DNA from: Asaia bogorensis
GTDB lineage: Bacteria; Pseudomonadota; Alphaproteobacteria; Acetobacterales; Acetobacteraceae
Reading direction: 5' to 3'
DNA length: 9,884 nucleotides
Assembly: GCA_945871455.1 (NCBI GenBank)
Contig: CAMBXJ010000115.1
Span: 1-9,884, forward strand
The notes below the pieces were generated by a model. That model was given only the letters and a program-made list of their open reading frames with translations. It made no database searches and was not told the origin of the DNA. Shown one piece after another: positions 6,325 to 9,884 of the stretch. Position numbers and translations under genes: made by a program. Positions within the stretch are counted from its first letter, which is position 1. Each line of letters begins with the position of its first letter.

Positions 6325-6354
6325 TTGCGCACCAACCGGAGGCACGCCTAAACT
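6325..6354 (+). promoter_or_regulatory. Weak promoter candidate for the acyl-CoA dehydrogenase operon
   Basis: TTGCGC at 6325-6330 and TAAACT at 6349-6354 are 18 bases apart, placing a start near 6361 and a leader of about 33 nt. This is the only AT-richer hexamer pair close to the gene. The match is modest. Confidence 0.3.
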
Positions 6355-6393
6355 TACCCGCCAGTAGGCCCGCCTGTAGGAAGGAACCGCCCA

Positions 6394-7599
6394 ATGGATC
6401 TTCGCTTTACCCCGGAAGAGATCGCCTTCCGAGAGGACGTCCGCGCCTTCATCCGTGAAAACCTGCCCACGGATATCCGCGACCGGATGAAACTCGGTCA
6501 CAGCCCGCGCAAGGAAGACATCGTCCGCTGGCAGCGAATCCTGAACGCGAAGGGCTGGGCCGGCCTGTCCTGGCCCAAGGAATGGGGCGGCCCCGGCTGG
6601 ACCGCCATCCAGAAGATGATCTTTCTGGAGGAAAACCAGGTCGCCCCGGCGCCGGAACTGTCCTCCTTCAACATCACCATGATCGGCCCGGTGCTGCTGC
6701 AATTCGGCACGGAGGAGCAGAAGAAGCGCTTCCTGCCCCGCGCCGCCAACCTGGACGATTGGTGGTGCCAGGGCTTCTCGGAACCCGGCGCCGGATCCGA
6801 CCTCGCGTCGCTCAAGACCGCGGCGAAGCTGGAGGGGGACCACTACATCGTCAACGGCCAGAAGATCTGGACCTCGACGGCGCATGTCGCGGACTGGTGC
6901 TTCGTGCTGGTGCGCACCAATCCGAACGCCCGCAAGCGCCAGGAAGGTATTTCCTTCCTGCTGGTCGATATGAAGACGCCGGGCATCACCGTCCGCCCGA
7001 TCATCTCCATCGATGGCAGCCATCACCTGAACGAGGTCTTCTTCGACGACGTGAAGGTCCCGGTCGACATGCGCGTGCATGAGGAAAACAAGGGCTGGGA
7101 CGTCGCCAAATTCCTGCTGGGCAACGAGCGCACCGGCATCGCGCGCCTGGGCAAATCGCGGGAGCGGGTGAACGCGTCGGTCGACATGGCGCGTCAGGTC
7201 AACGCCAACGGCCGGCCGCTGATCGCCGACCCGACCTTCCGCCAACGGGTCGCGCAGTTGGAAATCGACATGAAGGCGCTGGAAATCACCCAGTACCGCG
7301 TCGTCTCCGCCTACGACAAGGCCGGCGGCTCCGGTCGGCCGGACCCGCTGTCATCGGTCCTGAAGGTGAAGGGCACCGAATTGCTGCAGGCCACCACCGA
7401 ACTGGCGATCGACGTCGCCGGCCCGATGGCGACCCCGATCTGGGCCGAGGAACTCGCCGCGCTGAACGAACCGGACGATCTGCTGGAAGCCTCCAGCGCC
7501 TCGGTCGGCGCCTATCTGTTCCTGCGCGCCGCCTCGATCTATGGCGGCACCAATGAGATCCAAAAGAACATCCTGACCAAAGCTGTGCTGGGGCTGTAA
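6394..7599 (+). CDS. Acyl-CoA dehydrogenase, probable catalytic subunit of a heteromeric enzyme
   Basis: This 401-residue flavoprotein has the full acyl-CoA dehydrogenase fold: N-terminal helices (1-125), the FAD/substrate beta-domain with WCQGFSEPGAGSDLASLKT (124-142) and GQKIWTSTAHVADW (155-168), and the C-terminal helical domain ending SIYGGTNEIQKNIL. It oxidises an acyl-CoA at the alpha-beta bond and passes electrons to ETF. In medium-chain type enzymes the base is the Glu of YEGT; here that position is G384 (YGGT). E245 in LLGNERTGIAR sits where isovaleryl- and long-chain-type enzymes and the catalytic subunit of mycobacterial FadE heterotetramers place their Glu, so it is the likely base. 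AGGAAGGA (6378-6385) gives a strong ribosome binding site 8 bases before the ATG. Its stop overlaps the next start as TAATG. The substrate is not readable from sequence. Confidence 0.93.
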   Translation: MDLRFTPEEIAFREDVRAFIRENLPTDIRDRMKLGHSPRKEDIVRWQRILNAKGWAGLSWPKEWGGPGWTAIQKMIFLEENQVAPAPELSSFNITMIGPVLLQFGTEEQKKRFLPRAANLDDWWCQGFSEPGAGSDLASLKTAAKLEGDHYIVNGQKIWTSTAHVADWCFVLVRTNPNARKRQEGISFLLVDMKTPGITVRPIISIDGSHHLNEVFFDDVKVPVDMRVHEENKGWDVAKFLLGNERTGIARLGKSRERVNASVDMARQVNANGRPLIADPTFRQRVAQLEIDMKALEITQYRVVSAYDKAGGSGRPDPLSSVLKVKGTELLQATTELAIDVAGPMATPIWAEELAALNEPDDLLEASSASVGAYLFLRAASIYGGTNEIQKNILTKAVLGL

Positions 7600-8735
7600 T
7601 GGACTTCGAACCCTCCGACGACCAACGGCTGCTGCTGGAAAGCGTCAGCCGCATGCTGACCGACACCTACAGCTTCGCGCAACGCAAGACCTACCTGGCG
7701 GCTCCGGAAGGCTACTCCACCGCCATGTGGGCCCGCTTCGCCGAACAGGGCCTGCTGGGTGTGCCATTCGCCGAGGACTACGGCGGCTATGGCGGTGGCG
7801 CCCAGGAAATCATGCTGGTGATGCAGGCCTTCGGGCGCGTGCTGGTGCTGGAACCCTACCTCGCCACCGTCGTGCTGGGCGGCGGGGCGGTGCGGATCGC
7901 GGGAACCGACGCGCAGAAGAAGGCGATCCTGCCGGCGATCTGCGAAGGCAACCTGAAAATGGCCTTTGCCCACGGCGAACGCCAGGCCCGCTACGACCTG
8001 ACCGACGTTGTGACCACCGCCAGGCGTGATGGTAACGCCTGGGTGCTGGACGGGTCCAAGACCGTCGTGCAGCACGGCGACACGGCGGACAAGCTGGTCG
8101 TCAGCGCCCGCACGTCCGGTGAACGCTATGACACCGACGGGATCACCCTGTTCCTGGTCGATACCGCCGCACCCGGCCTCGCCCGCCGGTCCTACGCGAC
8201 ACGCGACGAAACCCGGGCCGCCGATATCTCCCTGGGCAACGTGCGGGTCACCGATGCGGACGTGCTGGGGGAGGTCGGTAAGGGCTTGGCCATCATCCAG
8301 GCCGTCATCGATGCCGGCATCGCCGCCACCGCCGCCGAAACCGTGGGCGCGATGGAAGCGATGAACGACATGACCCTGGAATACAGCAAGACCCGCGTGC
8401 AGTTCGGCGCCCCGATCGGCACCTATCAGGTCGTGCAGCACCGCATGTCCGACATGTTCATGACCCAGGAACAGGGTCGCAGCATGGCCATGCTCGCCAC
8501 CATGATGATGGATGAGCAAGACCCCGCCACCCGCGCCCACAACATGGCAATGGCAAAGGTGGGCGTCGCCCAGGCCGGCCGCTATGTCTCCCAAAGTGCC
8601 GTGCAGATGCATGGCGGCATCGGCATGACCGAGGAATACGCCGTCGGCCACTATTTCCGCCGCTGCATGGTGATGGAGCGTCTGTGGGGCGACCCGGCCT
8701 ACTACCTGCAAAAACTCGCCGACGAGGTGAACTGA
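7599..8735 (+). CDS. Acyl-CoA dehydrogenase-like protein, probable non-catalytic partner subunit
   Basis: This 378-residue product has the acyl-CoA dehydrogenase fold (MDFEPSDDQRLLLESVSRML; GLLGVPFAEDYGGYGGG; the C-terminal QFGAPIGTYQVVQHRMSDM and QMHGGIGMTEEYAVGHYFRR). Neither usual catalytic Glu is visible: the YEGT region reads ERLWGDPAYYLQ, and the helix-G region reads IDAGIAATAAETVG with no ERT. The FAD-contact segment MAFAHGE also departs from the FSEPxAGSD consensus. Its ATG overlaps the TAA of the preceding gene by one base, so the two are translationally coupled. This matches the known pairing of unlike acyl-CoA dehydrogenase subunits into alpha2beta2 enzymes, as with mycobacterial FadE26-FadE27, in which one subunit supplies chemistry and the other shape. 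That this pair forms such a complex is an inference. Confidence 0.9.
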   Translation: MDFEPSDDQRLLLESVSRMLTDTYSFAQRKTYLAAPEGYSTAMWARFAEQGLLGVPFAEDYGGYGGGAQEIMLVMQAFGRVLVLEPYLATVVLGGGAVRIAGTDAQKKAILPAICEGNLKMAFAHGERQARYDLTDVVTTARRDGNAWVLDGSKTVVQHGDTADKLVVSARTSGERYDTDGITLFLVDTAAPGLARRSYATRDETRAADISLGNVRVTDADVLGEVGKGLAIIQAVIDAGIAATAAETVGAMEAMNDMTLEYSKTRVQFGAPIGTYQVVQHRMSDMFMTQEQGRSMAMLATMMMDEQDPATRAHNMAMAKVGVAQAGRYVSQSAVQMHGGIGMTEEYAVGHYFRRCMVMERLWGDPAYYLQKLADEVN

Positions 8736-8750
8736 GCAGTACGGACCACA

Positions 8751-8783
8751 GGCCGGGGGCATTGTCCCTCCGGCCGCTTTTTT
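8751..8783 (+). terminator. Strong intrinsic terminator after the acyl-CoA dehydrogenase pair
   Basis: GGCCGGGGG (8751-8759) pairs with CCTCCGGCC (8767-8775) in a 9-bp stem, with one G-T wobble, around the loop CATTGTC, followed by GC and TTTTTT (8778-8783). It begins 16 bases after the stop codon at 8735. It should end most transcripts of the pair before the dioxygenase gene. Confidence 0.85.
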
Positions 8784-8852
8784 GGCCGCCCCCTTCGGTC
8801 GCCTGGGCCATCGCGGTCCCGTGCGGCCCCAATAACAGGAGGACAAACGCAC

Positions 8853-9707
8853 ATGCGTGGCAATCATCTGAGCGTTCATCCAATCGCCGGCACGGTCGGC
8901 GCCGAGTTGCACGGCGTCGATATCTCCCAGGACCTGGACACTGACACCATCGGCGAAATCCGCGCCGCCCTGCTGGATCACGGGGTGATTTTCTTCCGCG
9001 GCCAGACCCTGGACCACGCCCAGCACAAGCGCTTCGCCCGCCGATTCGGCGATATCTTCATCCAGCCGAATTTCCGCGGCGTCGGCGAGGACGACGAAAT
9101 CCTGGAAATCCGCCGCCAGCCCACCGACAAGCGCATCGTCGGCGAACAATGGCACGCCGATACCACCATGATGGTCGAACCCCCGATGGGCGCCATCCTG
9201 TATGGCGTGGAGGTCCCCCCGTATGGCGGCGACACCCAGTTCTGTAGCCTCCATCATGCCTATGAATCCCTCTCCGACGGCATGAAGTCCCTCCTGCTCG
9301 GCCTGCGCGCGGTGCATTCCGACCAGAAGGTCGCCGGGTCCGCGCAACGGCTGAACGCGCTGCGATCCACCAAAATCCGCCAGGTCGAGGATTGGCAGCC
9401 GACCATCAACGTGCATCCGGTGGTGCGCACCCACCCCGAAACCGGCCGGCGGTCGTTGTTCGTCAACCGATCCTATGTCGATCGGTTCGAGGACATGACC
9501 GTCGAGGAAAGCCGCCCGCTGCTGGAATTCCTGTTCCGCCACATGGAGCGTCCGGAATTCACCTGCCGGTTCCGTTGGGAAAACGGGTCGGTGTCCTTCT
9601 GGGACAACCGCGCCGTGCACCATATCGCGGTGAACGATGCCGGCGAGCATTTTCGCCATGTGCGACGGGTACAGATCGCGGGAGATCGGCCGTTTCTGAC
9701 GGCCTGA
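8853..9707 (+). CDS. TauD/TfdA-family Fe(II)/2-oxoglutarate-dependent dioxygenase
   Basis: This 284-residue protein has the TauD length and motif order. It begins HPIAGTVGAELHGVDISQDL and has DHGVIFFRGQTL (42-53). The iron ligands are H101 and D103 in QWHADTTM and H257 in FWDNRAVHHIAVND; R268 and R272 occupy the 2-oxoglutarate-binding positions (FRHVRRVQIAGDRPF). Such enzymes hydroxylate an aliphatic substrate while decarboxylating 2-oxoglutarate; known ones release sulfite from taurine or alkylsulfates or cleave aryloxyalkanoates. The substrate cannot be assigned here. AGGAGG at 8837-8842, 10 bases before the ATG, is the best ribosome binding site in the window. A terminator separates it from the dehydrogenase pair and I see no clear promoter between them, so it is either read through or uses an atypical promoter. 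Confidence 0.93.
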   Translation: MRGNHLSVHPIAGTVGAELHGVDISQDLDTDTIGEIRAALLDHGVIFFRGQTLDHAQHKRFARRFGDIFIQPNFRGVGEDDEILEIRRQPTDKRIVGEQWHADTTMMVEPPMGAILYGVEVPPYGGDTQFCSLHHAYESLSDGMKSLLLGLRAVHSDQKVAGSAQRLNALRSTKIRQVEDWQPTINVHPVVRTHPETGRRSLFVNRSYVDRFEDMTVEESRPLLEFLFRHMERPEFTCRFRWENGSVSFWDNRAVHHIAVNDAGEHFRHVRRVQIAGDRPFLTA

Positions 9708-9769
9708 CCGGTTCGGCAACCCAGGCGCGGCCTCCCCAATAGGCCAGCGCTACCGCATTGCACCGCAGA

Positions 9770-9883
9770 GGAGAAAAATCTCCCCCTCCCGCAAGGGGAG
9801 GGGGAGGGGTGCTGCCGCACGAATAGTGCCTGAAACCCCTCCCCCCAGCCCCCTCCCGCAAGGGGAGGGGGAGATTTTTCTCC
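9770..9883. repeat. C/G-rich palindromic element: two direct copies with GCAA loops inside a larger inverted repeat
   Basis: The 25 bases at 9782-9806 recur exactly at 9849-9873. Each copy folds on itself as CCCCCTCCC-GCAAG-GGGAGGGGG. Outside them, 9770-9790 and 9863-9883 are perfect 21-bp inverted arms (GGAGAAAAATCTCCC... against ...GATTTTTCTCC). The spacer contains GCCGCACGAATAGTGCC and CCCCTCCCCCCAG. Elements of this composition are common intergenic repeats in alphaproteobacterial genomes. Lying 62 bases after the dioxygenase stop and ending in TTTTTCTCCC, it could also terminate transcription. It reaches the window edge and may continue. Confidence 0.85.
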
Positions 9884-9884
9884 C

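Larger units (their letters stand above)
5829..6393. other. 565-base gene-free region
   Basis: I see no gene here. The left part has a bulged hairpin at 5882-5924. The middle (about 6060-6235) is dense in palindromes and includes the long inverted repeat. The right part leads into the acyl-CoA dehydrogenase operon, with a weak promoter candidate. Many alphaproteobacteria have a tRNA-Pro gene after this MerR-type gene. I looked for a T-arm/GGTTCGA-like element on both strands and found none. Confidence 0.6.

Noticed and set aside
5999..6367. Several frames of about 70-105 codons in the CTTCGTG repeat region
   Set aside because: They translate a dispersed inverted repeat (peptides such as HEDTKGTKK), a known source of spurious gene calls.
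7539..9719. A 726-codon open frame on the minus strand opposite the second acyl-CoA dehydrogenase and the dioxygenase
   Set aside because: It is an antisense shadow: it spans two well-supported genes and the terminator between them, its composition is the His/Gly/Gln/Asp-rich pattern expected from the complement of high-GC codons, and it resembles no family I know.
9770..9884. A CRISPR array or attachment site at the right edge
   Set aside because: There are only two repeat copies, they are self-palindromic and C/G-rich, and they are framed by inverted arms. That fits an intergenic palindromic repeat, not a repeat-spacer array or integrase site.

Overview
The window looks like chromosome of a high-GC alphaproteobacterium, most likely in the Rhodospirillales/Acetobacterales. 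That placement is an inference from the gene order rpmF-plsX-fabH-ihfA-merR, the strong G/C preference at third codon positions and the intergenic repeat types. No taxon was searched. I see no phage, plasmid, IS transposase, CRISPR array, rRNA or tRNA.

Layout. Positions 860-1 (minus strand) hold the first 286 codons of a metallo-beta-lactamase/beta-CASP 'ligase-associated DNA exonuclease', which runs off the left edge. Divergent from it, 1022-2062 encodes a trypsin-fold plus PDZ protein in which all three catalytic triad positions appear replaced, so it looks like a pseudoprotease. A gene-free stretch (2063-2436) carries three copies of a 24-bp unit, each containing the same small hairpin, and a probable promoter. 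Next comes the fatty acid/phospholipid synthesis operon: rpmF (ribosomal protein L32), plsX (phosphate acyltransferase, TTG start) and fabH (ketoacyl-ACP synthase III). ihfA follows with its own sigma70-like promoter placed so close that the mRNA may be leaderless, and then a MerR-family regulator.

A second gene-free stretch (5829-6393) contains a bulged hairpin just after the MerR gene and an imperfect long inverted repeat (33-bp arms at 6099-6131 and 6199-6231) of the dispersed 'CTTCGTG' type. The right third encodes two acyl-CoA dehydrogenase-like subunits joined by a TAATG stop/start overlap, probably forming a heteromeric flavoenzyme in which only the first subunit has a visible catalytic Glu candidate. 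A very good intrinsic terminator follows, then a TauD/TfdA-type Fe(II)/2-oxoglutarate dioxygenase with its own strong ribosome binding site. The window ends in a C/G-rich palindromic repeat pair with GCAA loops.

How the genes work together. plsX and fabH feed acyl-phosphate and acetoacetyl-ACP into membrane lipid synthesis, and their linkage with rpmF couples lipid to ribosome production, a widespread arrangement. The two acyl-CoA dehydrogenases and the dioxygenase look catabolic, but their substrates cannot be read from sequence. Most of the window is ordinary core genome. The points most worth checking are the pseudoprotease, the triple 24-bp hairpin array, the possible leaderless ihfA transcript and the two dispersed repeat elements. 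I found no convincing evidence for a wholly new system.
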